Source of the DNA: Chiayiivirga sp.
GTDB lineage: Bacteria > Pseudomonadota > Gammaproteobacteria > Xanthomonadales > Xanthomonadaceae
Length of the DNA: 64,000 nucleotides
Assembly (NCBI GenBank): GCA_022647565.1
Contig: JALCLA010000002.1
Coordinates: 372,001 to 436,000, forward strand
Direction of reading: 5' to 3'
This document shows positions 40,034-50,792 of the stretch, one piece after another. A program made the position numbers and the translations under genes. Under the pieces are notes generated by a model. That model was not told the DNA's origin. It saw nothing but the letters and a program-made list of their open reading frames with translations, and did no database searches. Each line of letters starts with the position of its first letter. Position 1 is the stretch's first letter.

Positions 40034-40037
40034 ACAC

Positions 40038-40167
40038 TCCATCTTCCGGTGGACTCGCGCCTGTCACGGCCGACTCCCCGCAGGAATTGGCACCGTGCAT
40101 CCAGCTTGCGCTGGTGCGGGTTGCCCCGGCTTCAAAGGGCCTGTCCCTCAGCCGGTCTCGATGGGAT
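40038..40167 (-). ncRNA. SAM-I (S-box) riboswitch upstream of metX
   Basis: On the minus strand the whole S-box consensus is present: P1 5' strand CCAUC followed by GAGA, the P2 arm with kink-turn GGCUGAGGGACAGGCCC (about 40153-40137) and UUUGAAGCC, J2/3 GGGGCAACC (about 40127-40119), the P3 arm, then GGUGCCAAUUCCUGC (about 40094-40080) and a P4 arm, and the P1 3' strand GAUGG (40043-40039). This aptamer binds S-adenosylmethionine and turns off the downstream gene. It lies about 90 bases before metX and should control metX-metB-hom. SAM-I is mainly known from Firmicutes but is recorded upstream of methionine genes in some Xanthomonadales. Confidence 0.95.
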
Positions 40168-40319
40168 TGATTCCGCGAGCCGCCTCGCGGCGCCTCACGT
40201 GGGACGCACTCTGCCAGCACCGCTCATCGCTGTCAATCGCTTCATGCGGATGAAGCGATTTCATAGCACCCCGATGGGAATGGCGTGGATGGCGTCGTGC
40301 CCGGCCTCCTGCCCGGACT

Positions 40320-40560
40320 CGGCCTGATTCGAAGCCGTCGGCAAAGACCGTCGCACTGATCGCCATCGCGCTGCTGTTGCCGATCGTATCGGTGGCCAGC
40401 AGCGCGAGCTTGCCGCCTTGCAGGAGGCTGGCGGGTACGGTGGTGGTCTTCGTCGATCCCGCATCCACGGCCGCGTGGACGTCGCCTCAGATCCAGACCT
40501 CGCCCTCGACCACTGAACGGCGTCGATGTCCACGCGCAAGCGATAGGCCGCATTCGACAC
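40320..40560 (-). pseudogene. Decayed C-terminal fragment of a secreted protein
   Basis: Reading on the minus strand, VSNAAYRLRVDIDAV (from about 40560) looks protein-like, then a one-base shift leads into VVEGEVWI, a stop, and GDVHAAVDAGSTKTTTVPAS then LLALATDTIGNSSAMA-like sequence closing in VFADGFESG near 40327. The GFE ending matches the C-terminal tail seen in the intact secreted protein at 45449-46870. So this is probably the remains of an exported protein with at least one frameshift and one nonsense change, and no start. The flanks (40168-40319 and 40561-40795) show no convincing gene on either strand. Confidence 0.4.
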
Positions 40561-40795
40561 GCTGCTGTCGACCCGATGGCCGCTGCTGGCCCGCGCCGCG
40601 ACGCCGTCGCAACTCGATCGCTTCGGCGAAGCCGCCCGTGAAAAGCCAGAATCGCGGCACTGCTTGGCCCGATGGTGGCCGCGAGAATTGCTGGTCTAGC
40701 CGGGGGCGCGCCGGGCCGCCACCGCGACCGCCGGGGCCGAACACCGGCCACAGGGCCCGGCCCCGGACCCCCGACCGAACAGGACAACACGACCG

Positions 40796-43270
40796 ATGGC
40801 CTTGGGACGCGCACTGCGGTCGTTGAAACGCTCGCCGGCATTCACGCTGACGGTGATCCTCACCTTGGCCCTCGGGATTGCTTGCGTCGGTTCGATGTTC
40901 GCGGTGGTGTACGGCGTGCTGCTGGCCCCACTGCCGTACGGGGAGCCAGCGCGTTTGGTCAGCGTTCGCCTGACGACGGCGGAAGCCGATGACCTCCGGC
41001 AACCACCTGCGCTCCAGGTCACCTATGACCGGCTGGCGCGAACCCTGGTTGGCGTCGGCTTCCATCGAACCGGCAGCACCAACGTCTGGACCCAGGGCAG
41101 CAGCGGTGCGGCCGATAGCGTGGTGGCGACATGGGTGAGCGCCTCCACGATTCCGCTGCTTCAGGTGGCTCCCGTCCTGGGTCGCTCGTTCACGGAGGAA
41201 GAGGAACTGCGCGGTGGTCCGGACGCGGTCATCCTGAGCGAGTCAGAGTGGCGCAGCCGATTCAACGCCGCACCCGAGGTCATCGGCAAGACCTTGATGG
41301 TGAACAGCGTGGCGCGCGAGATCATCGGCGTCATGCCGTCAGGCTTCTCGTTCCCGAGTTCCGCAACAAGGATCTGGCTACCGGCCAAGCGCGTCGACAA
41401 CGCAAGCGTGGGCGACTTCTCCTACTCGGGCGTGGCGCGCCTCGCTCCGGGAGCAAGCCTCGAACAAGCGCAACGTGAACTCCAAGCGCTCCTTCCGAGG
41501 ATGGCGGAGTCCTTCCCGCGGCTGGAGTCCCCGCGCGTGGACCGCGCCCAAGGCCGCGTACCGGCGATGTCCACCGCCCAGTGGCTGGCGGAGGTGAGGC
41601 CGACACCGGTCCTCGTGCCCTTGCAAGAAGAAATCACTCAAGGCATCACCGGTCCGCTGTGGATGCTGGCGGCAGCCGCCGGGTTGGTGCTGCTGGTGGC
41701 CTGGGCGAACGTGACCAATCTGCTGCTGATCCGTGCCGACGCGCGACAGCCCGAAGTGGCGATTCGCGCGGCACTCGGTGCCGATCGCCGGCGCACGGCG
41801 GCTACCTTCCTCGCCGAGGCGGTGGTGCTTGGCGCGCCGGCCGGTGCGATCGCGGTGATCCTGGTCCAGGTCCTCGTCACCGGACTCGTCGCATTCGGTC
41901 CGATCGACATCCCGCGACTCGCCCAGCTGCGCGTGGGAAGCGCGACTCTGGCCTTCATCGCACTGGTCACCGCGACCGGGGTGATGTTGTGTACCGCGGT
42001 GCCGGCCAGTCGACTCTGGCGCGCGCCCTTGTCACTCGACCTGCGCGAAGGCGGGCGCGGCACTTCGACCGGCAAGTCCCGGACCCGCTTGCGTGCTGCC
42101 ATCGCCATTCTGCAGATCGCCGTGGCTCTCGCCGTCACGATCGGATCAGCCTTGCTGCTGCGCAGCGCGCATGGCCTGAGTCAGGTGCATCCGGGCTTCG
42201 CTCCGGCGCAGGTGCTGACGCTGCGCACCCAGCTCCCTGCGGCAAGCTATCGGGACGCGAGTGCGGTGGCATTCCATGCCCGCTTGATCGAGCGGGTGCG
42301 CCGCTTGCCATCGGTGCATCGGGCGGGCCTGACCATGAAGCTGCCCTTGGGTGCTGGTGCCACGCTGCAGCAGTCATTCCGGGTCCACCCGGCGGCGAAA
42401 ACGCAGTCGCATCCGATCGCCATCGTCGACGCGGGTTACTTCGCTGCGATGTCGATTCCACTGCTCGCGGGCCGAAGCTTTCGCCCCCTCGGACTGGACC
42501 ACGGCCGCGAGCTGGTCATCAGTCGCCAAGCGGCCGCCGCCCTGTTCGACGATCCCGTGGGAACCACGTCGGTCGGGAAACGATTGACCCTCATGCCCGG
42601 GGAACTGGACTACACCATCGTTGGCATCGTCGGTGATGTCCGCGACCAGGACCTCGCCATCGCGCCTTCGGATCTGATTTACCGGCCGCTGGGGGCCCCT
42701 GTCGACCCGGACCTCGAACCGGGCCCGCCACTGAACATGGCGCTGGTGGTGAAATCGAGCGGCGCCACGGGTGAACTCCTGTCGGCAATCCGCCGGATCG
42801 TGCTGGAACTCGACCCGGCCGTCGCCGTCTACCACGTCCAGCCATTGGACGATGTGCTTGGCGCATCGACGGCACGGCGATCGCTCGTGCTGGGGCTATC
42901 GATGGCAGCCACCGCAACCACCCTGATGCTCGGCGGCATCGGCTTGTATGGCGTGATGGCCTGCCTGATCGCGTTGCGGGCACACGAGTTCGGCGTCCGC
43001 GTCGCGCTCGGTGCGCCCCCGAGCCGAATCGCCACCCTGGTGGCCACGCGCGCATTGGTGTTGACGGCCAGCGGCATCGCAGGCGGGCTCGTCCTGCACG
43101 CACTGCTTGCGCCGTTCCTGCGCGCGTTCCTCTTCGGCGTCACGGCCACCGATCCCGCGACCCTGGCCGGCGCGACGCTGGCCCTGCTGTGCACCGCGGC
43201 GCTGGCGAGCTGGCTTCCCGCGAGGTGCGCCGCGGGCGTCGATCCGGCGCGCGCGCTGCGCGCCGAGTAG
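40796..43270 (+). CDS. MacB/FtsX-type ABC permease (ADOP family), without an ATPase partner
   Basis: An 824-residue inner-membrane protein with the double MacB-PCD/FtsX layout. It starts RALRSLKRSPAFTLTVILTL (TM1), a periplasmic domain with TIPLLQVAPVLGRSFTEEEE and WRSRFNAAPEVIGKTLMVN, three helices (about 275-405) with LLLIRADARQPEVAIRAALG, then a second repeat ending in LVLGLSMAATATTLMLGGIG, HEFGVRVALGAPPSRIATLV and GVDPARALRAE. The wording is that of the ADOP permeases (acidobacterial duplicated orphan permeases). Its partner ATPase is not adjacent. Such permeases take part in transport, lipoprotein release or efflux; the cargo is unknown. Confidence 0.88.
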   Translation: MALGRALRSLKRSPAFTLTVILTLALGIACVGSMFAVVYGVLLAPLPYGEPARLVSVRLTTAEADDLRQPPALQVTYDRLARTLVGVGFHRTGSTNVWTQGSSGAADSVVATWVSASTIPLLQVAPVLGRSFTEEEELRGGPDAVILSESEWRSRFNAAPEVIGKTLMVNSVAREIIGVMPSGFSFPSSATRIWLPAKRVDNASVGDFSYSGVARLAPGASLEQAQRELQALLPRMAESFPRLESPRVDRAQGRVPAMSTAQWLAEVRPTPVLVPLQEEITQGITGPLWMLAAAAGLVLLVAWANVTNLLLIRADARQPEVAIRAALGADRRRTAATFLAEAVVLGAPAGAIAVILVQVLVTGLVAFGPIDIPRLAQLRVGSATLAFIALVTATGVMLCTAVPASRLWRAPLSLDLREGGRGTSTGKSRTRLRAAIAILQIAVALAVTIGSALLLRSAHGLSQVHPGFAPAQVLTLRTQLPAASYRDASAVAFHARLIERVRRLPSVHRAGLTMKLPLGAGATLQQSFRVHPAAKTQSHPIAIVDAGYFAAMSIPLLAGRSFRPLGLDHGRELVISRQAAAALFDDPVGTTSVGKRLTLMPGELDYTIVGIVGDVRDQDLAIAPSDLIYRPLGAPVDPDLEPGPPLNMALVVKSSGATGELLSAIRRIVLELDPAVAVYHVQPLDDVLGASTARRSLVLGLSMAATATTLMLGGIGLYGVMACLIALRAHEFGVRVALGAPPSRIATLVATRALVLTASGIAGGLVLHALLAPFLRAFLFGVTATDPATLAGATLALLCTAALASWLPARCAAGVDPARALRAE

Positions 43271-43344
43271 GCGGCACGAACCGGCTGTTCGGCCACCGGG
43301 CGGCTGGTTACACTGCGGCGACACTCGCCACGCACCGTCCCTGC

Positions 43345-44433
43345 ATGAATCGTCTCGTTGTCCTCGTGCTGTCCCTCGCGCTCTCTGCCTGCGCCGGGCG
43401 CGCGCCGCGACCCGAGCCGGTGGTGCCGGTGGACGACGGGATTGCGTCGACGCTGGTGGCCGAGGCCTTCGTCACGTCGCTCACTCCGGTCGACAACGTC
43501 GATTCCATCGCCACCTGGATTCCGCCCGAAGGCGGCGTGTGGCTGATCGCCACGGCCAAGGACAGCGGGCGCCTGATCGTGTTCGACGGCAACAGCGGCC
43601 GGACGCTGCAAACGCTTGGTTCACCCGGCAGCGCGCCCGGACAGTTCGCTCGTCCCAACGGCATCGCGGTGTTCGGCGATTTCGTGTTCGTGGTGGAGCG
43701 CGACAACCACCGGCTGCAGGTGCTGCACCTGCCGGATTTCACGCCGGCTGGCCTGCTCGGCGCCGATGTACTGCTCAAGCCCTACGGCCTGTGGCTGCGC
43801 GAATCGGCCCCGCTGGAACTGGAAATCGACGTCACCGACAGCTACCAGAATCCGGATGGCTCGGTTCCGCCAGTGACCGAACTTGGCCGTCGGGTCAAGC
43901 GCTTCCGCGTCCTGATTGGCGACGGCGAAGTCGAACGCGCTGCGCTGGAACGCGTCTATGGCGACACCACCGAGGCGGGCGCGATCCGCTGGATCGAATC
44001 GGTGGTGGGCGATCCGCAGAACAATCGCCTGCTGATTCCCGAGGAATACATCAAGGACGAACCCGGCGCGATCCGCCTCTACGACATGCAAGGCCGCTAC
44101 ACCGGCGCCGACCTCGGGCGTGGCCTGTTCGGTGGACAACCGGAAGGCATGGCGCTGTATGCCTGTGCCGATGGCTCGGGCTACTGGATCGCCACCGACC
44201 AGCAGCTCGACTCGAACCGTTTCCACGTATTCGAGCGGCGCAGCCTGGCGCACGTCGGCACCTTCCATGGCCACACCGTGGCCTTCACCGACGGCGTCGC
44301 CCTGCATGCGGCACCGACCGCGCGCTTTCCCGCCGGCGCCTTCTACGCCGTGCACCACGACCAGGGCGTGGTGGCCTTCGACTGGCTCGACATCGCGCGA
44401 GCCCTGAACCTGCAAGCGGATTGTCGCGGATGA
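43345..44433 (+). CDS. Phytase-like (BPP) beta-propeller lipoprotein
   Basis: A 362-residue lipoprotein: lipobox LSAC (Cys16) after MNRLVVLVLSLALSAC. The rest is a beta-propeller with repeats such as GGVWLIATAKDSGRLIVFDG, PNGIAVFGDFVFVVERDNHR, GGQPEGMALYACADGSGYW and FTDGVALHAA. The closing GVVAFDWLDIARAL and the DQQLDSNRFHVFERRS segment resemble beta-propeller phytases, which release phosphate from inositol phosphates with calcium. Calcium-binding residues cannot be confirmed by eye, so activity is not certain. A -10-like TACACT is at 43309-43314. The stop overlaps the ATG of the M23 peptidase by four bases. Confidence 0.8.
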   Translation: MNRLVVLVLSLALSACAGRAPRPEPVVPVDDGIASTLVAEAFVTSLTPVDNVDSIATWIPPEGGVWLIATAKDSGRLIVFDGNSGRTLQTLGSPGSAPGQFARPNGIAVFGDFVFVVERDNHRLQVLHLPDFTPAGLLGADVLLKPYGLWLRESAPLELEIDVTDSYQNPDGSVPPVTELGRRVKRFRVLIGDGEVERAALERVYGDTTEAGAIRWIESVVGDPQNNRLLIPEEYIKDEPGAIRLYDMQGRYTGADLGRGLFGGQPEGMALYACADGSGYWIATDQQLDSNRFHVFERRSLAHVGTFHGHTVAFTDGVALHAAPTARFPAGAFYAVHHDQGVVAFDWLDIARALNLQADCRG

Positions 44434-45350
44434 TGCGGGCGCGGCCAGGCGTGCTGCTCGGCGCGCTGGCCTGCGCTGCCTTGATGCCGCTCGCGGCCGG
44501 CGCCAAGAAGATCTACAAGTTCGTCGATGCCCAGGGCATCACCCACTACACCGACCAGAAGCCCGAGGGCGTGGCGAGCGAGATCAAGGTGATCGGCGTG
44601 CGCGCCGAACAGCAGCAAATCGCCAGCCTGCGTCTGGACGGGCGCGAGCGTGAGCGCATGGCGGTGGCCACCAATCGCCTCGCGGGCGCGATCGAGGTAG
44701 AACTGCGCTTCACCTCGCAGCAGAACGTTGCCGGCCTGCCGGCGCTGCCGCTGCGCGTCGTGATCCCGGCCGAGAGTGAACGCACGCTCGCCACGATCCG
44801 CCCGCTCGATCCCTACCAGGCGGCGAACTTCGCGCTGGAGTTCGGCGCGGTGCCGGGCGATCCGAACGCACAGCCGGACGACAGCGTGTACCGGATACCG
44901 CTCGACACGCCTGACTGGCGCATTGACCAGGGCTTCGGCGGCGACTTCAGCCACACCGATCCGCAATCACGCTACGCCATCGACCTGGCCGTGGACGAAG
45001 GCACGCCGGTGCATGCCGCGCGCGCCGGTCAGGTGATGCAGGTGGAAGAGGACTTCGAGGGCGCCGGGCTCGATCGCGAGAAATTCGGCGGCCGCGCCAA
45101 CCACGTGCGCGTGCTGCACGACGACGGCACCATGGCGGTGTATGCCCACCTGCAACCCGAGAGCGTCGTGGTGCGTCCCGGCCAGCGCGTCAACATCGGC
45201 CAGCGTCTCGGCGCGTCCGGCAACACCGGCTTCTCCACCGGCCCGCACCTGCACTTCGCGGTGCAGGTGAACCGCGGCATGGAACTGGTGTCGATTCCGT
45301 TCCGGATGGATGCGCCGGGCGGCGCGGTGCGGATCCCGGGCGCGCAATAG
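44430..45350 (+). CDS. Exported M23-family peptidoglycan endopeptidase with DUF4124 domain
   Basis: A 306-residue exported protein. After signal peptide MMRARPGVLLGALACAALMP (cut near AGA) comes a DUF4124 segment KIYKFVDAQGITHYTDQKP, then a beta-rich middle, then the LytM/M23 domain: GFGGDFSHTDPQSRYAIDLA (first His and Asp ligands), GTPVHAARAGQVMQV, and TGFSTGPHLHFAVQVN with the HLH motif. The Zn ligands appear intact. M23 enzymes cut peptide cross-bridges in peptidoglycan. Co-translated with the upstream phytase-like lipoprotein. The hairpin at 45372-45393 follows. Confidence 0.92.
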   Translation: MMRARPGVLLGALACAALMPLAAGAKKIYKFVDAQGITHYTDQKPEGVASEIKVIGVRAEQQQIASLRLDGRERERMAVATNRLAGAIEVELRFTSQQNVAGLPALPLRVVIPAESERTLATIRPLDPYQAANFALEFGAVPGDPNAQPDDSVYRIPLDTPDWRIDQGFGGDFSHTDPQSRYAIDLAVDEGTPVHAARAGQVMQVEEDFEGAGLDREKFGGRANHVRVLHDDGTMAVYAHLQPESVVVRPGQRVNIGQRLGASGNTGFSTGPHLHFAVQVNRGMELVSIPFRMDAPGGAVRIPGAQ

Positions 45351-45371
45351 CGCGACACGATTGTTGACCGG

Positions 45372-45393
45372 CCACCCCGCGTTCGCGGGGTGG
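45372..45393 (+). terminator. Hairpin terminator-like structure after the M23 gene
   Basis: CCACCCCGC (45372-45380) and GCGGGGTGG (45385-45393) form a perfect 9-bp stem with a GTTC loop, 21 bp after the M23 stop. Only two T residues follow, so it is a weak intrinsic terminator by the classical rule but a very stable stem. Confidence 0.5.
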
Positions 45394-45448
45394 TTCGGCC
45401 GTACCGTCCAACCTAGGCTCTGCGGCAATTCGTCCCGGAGTCTTGCCG

Positions 45449-46870
45449 ATGTCGCTGCGCCTTGCCGCTGTGGTTGTACTGATGATCGGGTGCGTCGCAC
45501 CGGTCAGCGCCGCCTCGCTGGGAAAGCAGGCGAAAATCTATTCGCCGCTGCGCGATGCACCGCCCTGGAACGGCAATCCGGCCTACCCGGCGGAAAGTTA
45601 CTTCGGCAGTTCGATCCACGTGTCGGGCGCCACCGCCGCCATCACCGAAAGAGAGCCTTTCGGCGAGCAGCTCATTCGCATGTTCGAGCGCGATGCGGCC
45701 GGCCAGTGGAATCTTCAGCAGACCATCCTGCCGCCCACCGATGCCGCCGTGACCGCATCCATGAAGACCAGCTTCGGCACCTACGCGGCGCTGGATGGCA
45801 ATCGCCTGGTCGTGGTGCTGCGCAACTATCCGCAGCCCTGCCTCGTCCTCATCTACGAGAAGATCGCAGGCGTGTGGCAGGAAGCCTCGCGTATCCCGGC
45901 CCAGCCCTACTTCCAGCTCAATGGCTCGTTTGGAGAAGGTGGCGCTGCCTTGTCGGGCGACACGCTCGCGATCGGATCGCCCGGCAACGTCCAGGGCGCC
46001 TACGGCGCCGTGCACGTGTTCGTGCACCAGGGCGGCACCTGGGGGCTGCAGCAAGTGGTCAGCGAGAACGATCCCTATCCGGCCGCGAAGTTCGGCAACG
46101 CGATCCAGCTGCAGGGGGATCGCCTGGTGGTCAACCGCCCTGGCGCCCACTTCGAGCAATACACGACTTCGGGCGTCTACGTGTTCGACCGCAGCGCGGG
46201 CGTCTGGAACCAACAGGCGAAGATCACCCAGCCGCCGCCGGCGCAACCGGGCGGCTTTATCGTCGGCTACTTCGGCCACAGCTTCGCCCTTGACGGCGAT
46301 CGCCTCTCGATCCCGGACCAGGAGATGCGCAACGTCAATGGTGCCGGTTTCTCGTTCGATGTCGTTCGCGTCTACCAGCGCAATGGCGGCGGACAATGGC
46401 CGCTGACCGCCAGTCTTGATACCGGCGCCATCCACCAGGGCAATCCATCGCCCACCCTCTCCGTCGCGATGCGCGGCGAGCGCCTGCTCGTCGGGCAAAC
46501 CTACCTTCAGAACGACCTCTACGCCGGAACCGTGCCCAAGATTTACCTGTTCGAACATGGCGGCTCGGGCTGGTCGGGCGCGCAAGCCTTGTCGCCCTAC
46601 GATTGGGAGGATGGCTGGGTGGATGGTGCCGACATCAAGTTTCGCCTTGGCGCCGGGTTTGGCGACAACACCAACAACGTGGGCGGGATCGCCTTCGACG
46701 ACACGGGTTCCGCGCTGATTGCCGCACTCTTGGACAAGCTCGTCGTGCCGCTGCAGATGAACTCGAACCCGCCCGGCGCGGTGTACGTGCTGACCGACAG
46801 CGTCGGCCTGTTCTGCAACGGCTTCGAGGACAACGATCCGGCGCGCTGCGAATCGATGCGCCAGTACTGA
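45449..46870 (+). CDS. Secreted FG-GAP-like repeat protein with GFE C-terminal tail
   Basis: A 473-residue exported protein with signal peptide MSLRLAAVVVLMIGCVAPVSA. The body has repeats of the form FGSSIHVSGATAAI, FGTYAALDGNRLVVVL, GEGGAALSGDTLAIGSP, FGNAIQLQGDRLVVNRP, FGHSFALDGDRLSIP, each followed by VYVF or VHVF: the FG-GAP-like beta-propeller pattern common in large secreted bacterial proteins. It ends LFCNGFEDNDPARCE, a tail shared in form with other exported proteins of this order (compare the fragment at 40320-40560). The role is unknown; surface binding is possible. A TTG at 45443 is two codons upstream; the ATG is preferred. Confidence 0.78.
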   Translation: MSLRLAAVVVLMIGCVAPVSAASLGKQAKIYSPLRDAPPWNGNPAYPAESYFGSSIHVSGATAAITEREPFGEQLIRMFERDAAGQWNLQQTILPPTDAAVTASMKTSFGTYAALDGNRLVVVLRNYPQPCLVLIYEKIAGVWQEASRIPAQPYFQLNGSFGEGGAALSGDTLAIGSPGNVQGAYGAVHVFVHQGGTWGLQQVVSENDPYPAAKFGNAIQLQGDRLVVNRPGAHFEQYTTSGVYVFDRSAGVWNQQAKITQPPPAQPGGFIVGYFGHSFALDGDRLSIPDQEMRNVNGAGFSFDVVRVYQRNGGGQWPLTASLDTGAIHQGNPSPTLSVAMRGERLLVGQTYLQNDLYAGTVPKIYLFEHGGSGWSGAQALSPYDWEDGWVDGADIKFRLGAGFGDNTNNVGGIAFDDTGSALIAALLDKLVVPLQMNSNPPGAVYVLTDSVGLFCNGFEDNDPARCESMRQY

Positions 46871-46878
46871 GCGGCCGG

Positions 46879-47535
46879 CTACGGCGTCACCAGGCCGCGC
46901 CGCGCCGCTTCCAGCGCCGCTTCCGCGCGCGAACTCACGCTGAGCTTGCGGTAGATCTCCTTGAGATAGCCCGACACGGTGTGGCGCGAAAGCGCGAGGC
47001 TGGCCGCCACCTCGTTCACGGTGAGGCCCTTGGCGGTCAGGCGCAGCACGTCGGTTTCGCGCGGCGTGAGCTGCAGCGGCTCGGGGCTTGGAGCCTGCGG
47101 CGCGGACGCCATCGGCTGGAAATGCCGCAGCAGGCGGCGCGCGATCGACGGCGACAGCGGCGGCTGTCCCGCGGCGATGCCGCGCAACATGTCGGCCAGC
47201 GTGTCACGCGCCTGGTCCTTGAGCACATAGCCTTGCGCACCGGCGCGCAGCGCGGGGAACAGGTGCGCGTCGTCGTCGAACACGGTGGCGACGATGCAAA
47301 GCGTCTGCGCCCCGCGCGCCTGCAGCGCTTCGATCAGCTGCACGCCCGAACCGTCGGGCAGACCAAGATCGATCAGGGCCAACGGCGGCGGTGGCTCGAT
47401 CCGCACCATCGCCTCGCGCAGGTTCGATGCCGTGTCCACCGCGATGCCGGGAAACGCCGCGTACAACGCTTGCGACAGCCACTCCCGTGTCGGCCCGAGA
47501 TCATCGACCACCAGCGCCCGGGCGTAGTTGCTCAT
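46879..47535 (-). CDS. LuxR/NarL-type response regulator
   Basis: A 218-residue regulator. The receiver (about 5-120) has the acidic pair in VVDDLGP, the phospho-acceptor Asp in ALIDLGLPDGSG (about residue 55) and the lysine in GYVLKDQ. The DNA-binding domain (about 150-215) has LTPRETDVLRLTAKGLTVNEVAASLALSRHTVSGYLKEIYRKL. It pairs with the histidine kinase whose gene overlaps it by four bases, and with the Ser/Thr kinase gene upstream of that. Confidence 0.95.
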   Translation of the reverse strand: MSNYARALVVDDLGPTREWLSQALYAAFPGIAVDTASNLREAMVRIEPPPPLALIDLGLPDGSGVQLIEALQARGAQTLCIVATVFDDDAHLFPALRAGAQGYVLKDQARDTLADMLRGIAAGQPPLSPSIARRLLRHFQPMASAPQAPSPEPLQLTPRETDVLRLTAKGLTVNEVAASLALSRHTVSGYLKEIYRKLSVSSRAEAALEAARRGLVTP

Positions 47536-48271
47536 GCGCTCGCGCTCGCCGACGCAGCCGTGCCCAGGGGCATCGAGAGCAAGACCTTGGTGCCACCCTC
47601 GGTACCCGGGACCCAATCGATGCGACCCTCAAGTTCTCCCGCGCGGTCACGCATGTTCCTCATGCCGCTGCCGCCAGCCGGCGCGCCTACCGCCGCGCCG
47701 CTGCCGTCATCGGTGAGTTCCAGCCGCAGTTCGCCGCGTGCCGCGCGCACCCGCACCCGCAGCCGTTGCGCCTGCGCGTGCCGGATCACGTTGCTGATCG
47801 CTTCGCGCACGATGCGATACAGGTGCAGCGCGCGGCCCGAATCAAGCTCGGGATCGGGCAGATTGTCGGATTCGTCCCAGACCAGGCCGATACCGACTCC
47901 GCCGAGGCGCTGTTGCGCTTCGCTGCGGATGCCCGCCAACACATCCCCGAGCGTGCCCGGCGTGCCACGCGAACGCGTCACCACGTCGCGCAGGTCCTGC
48001 AGGATCGAGCGCGCGAGGTCAGCCTGCAGCGGCGACTCTGCCTGGTAGATCAGGGTCAGCAGCTTGGCACCGAGGTCGTCATGCAGGTCGCCGTAAATGC
48101 GTTCGCGTTCCTGCGCCGTGGCCTGGGCGCGGATCGCGGACTCACGGTCGGTATCGCGTGCCTCGGCCTCGCCGGCACGATGTGACAAGGCGAGGCGCAA
48201 CCTGTGGCCACGCCACGCAAGCAGCACGCAACCGGCACCTGCCAGCAGTGCGCCGAGCGCAAGCCACCCAT

Positions 48272-48275
<4 letters not shown>
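47532..48275 (-). CDS. NarX-type sensor histidine kinase (short)
   Basis: A 247-residue kinase with only one N-terminal transmembrane helix (LALGALLAGAGCVLLAW) and no visible sensor domain. A coiled coil (residues 30-60) leads to the HisKA_3 box in ERIYGDLHDDLGAKLLTLIY with the phospho-His in LHDDLG, then HATPase_c with REAISNVIRHA and DDGSGAAVGAPAGGSGMRNM. Missing a sensor, it probably takes its signal from a partner; the Ser/Thr kinase encoded just upstream, whose stop overlaps this ATG in ATGA, is the obvious candidate (inference). Confidence 0.92.
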
Positions 48276-50725
<2,450 letters not shown>

Positions 50726-50792
50726 GACAGGAACCCGAATGCTGCCACAGACCCGACGGGTGGATGCCGCCGTGGTTCTCGTTTCGCGTCGC

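Noticed and set aside
40221..40795. An intact gene in the gap between the riboswitch and the ADOP permease
   Set aside because: Both strands were read; only the frameshifted GFE fragment is protein-like, and no frame has a start with a ribosome site.
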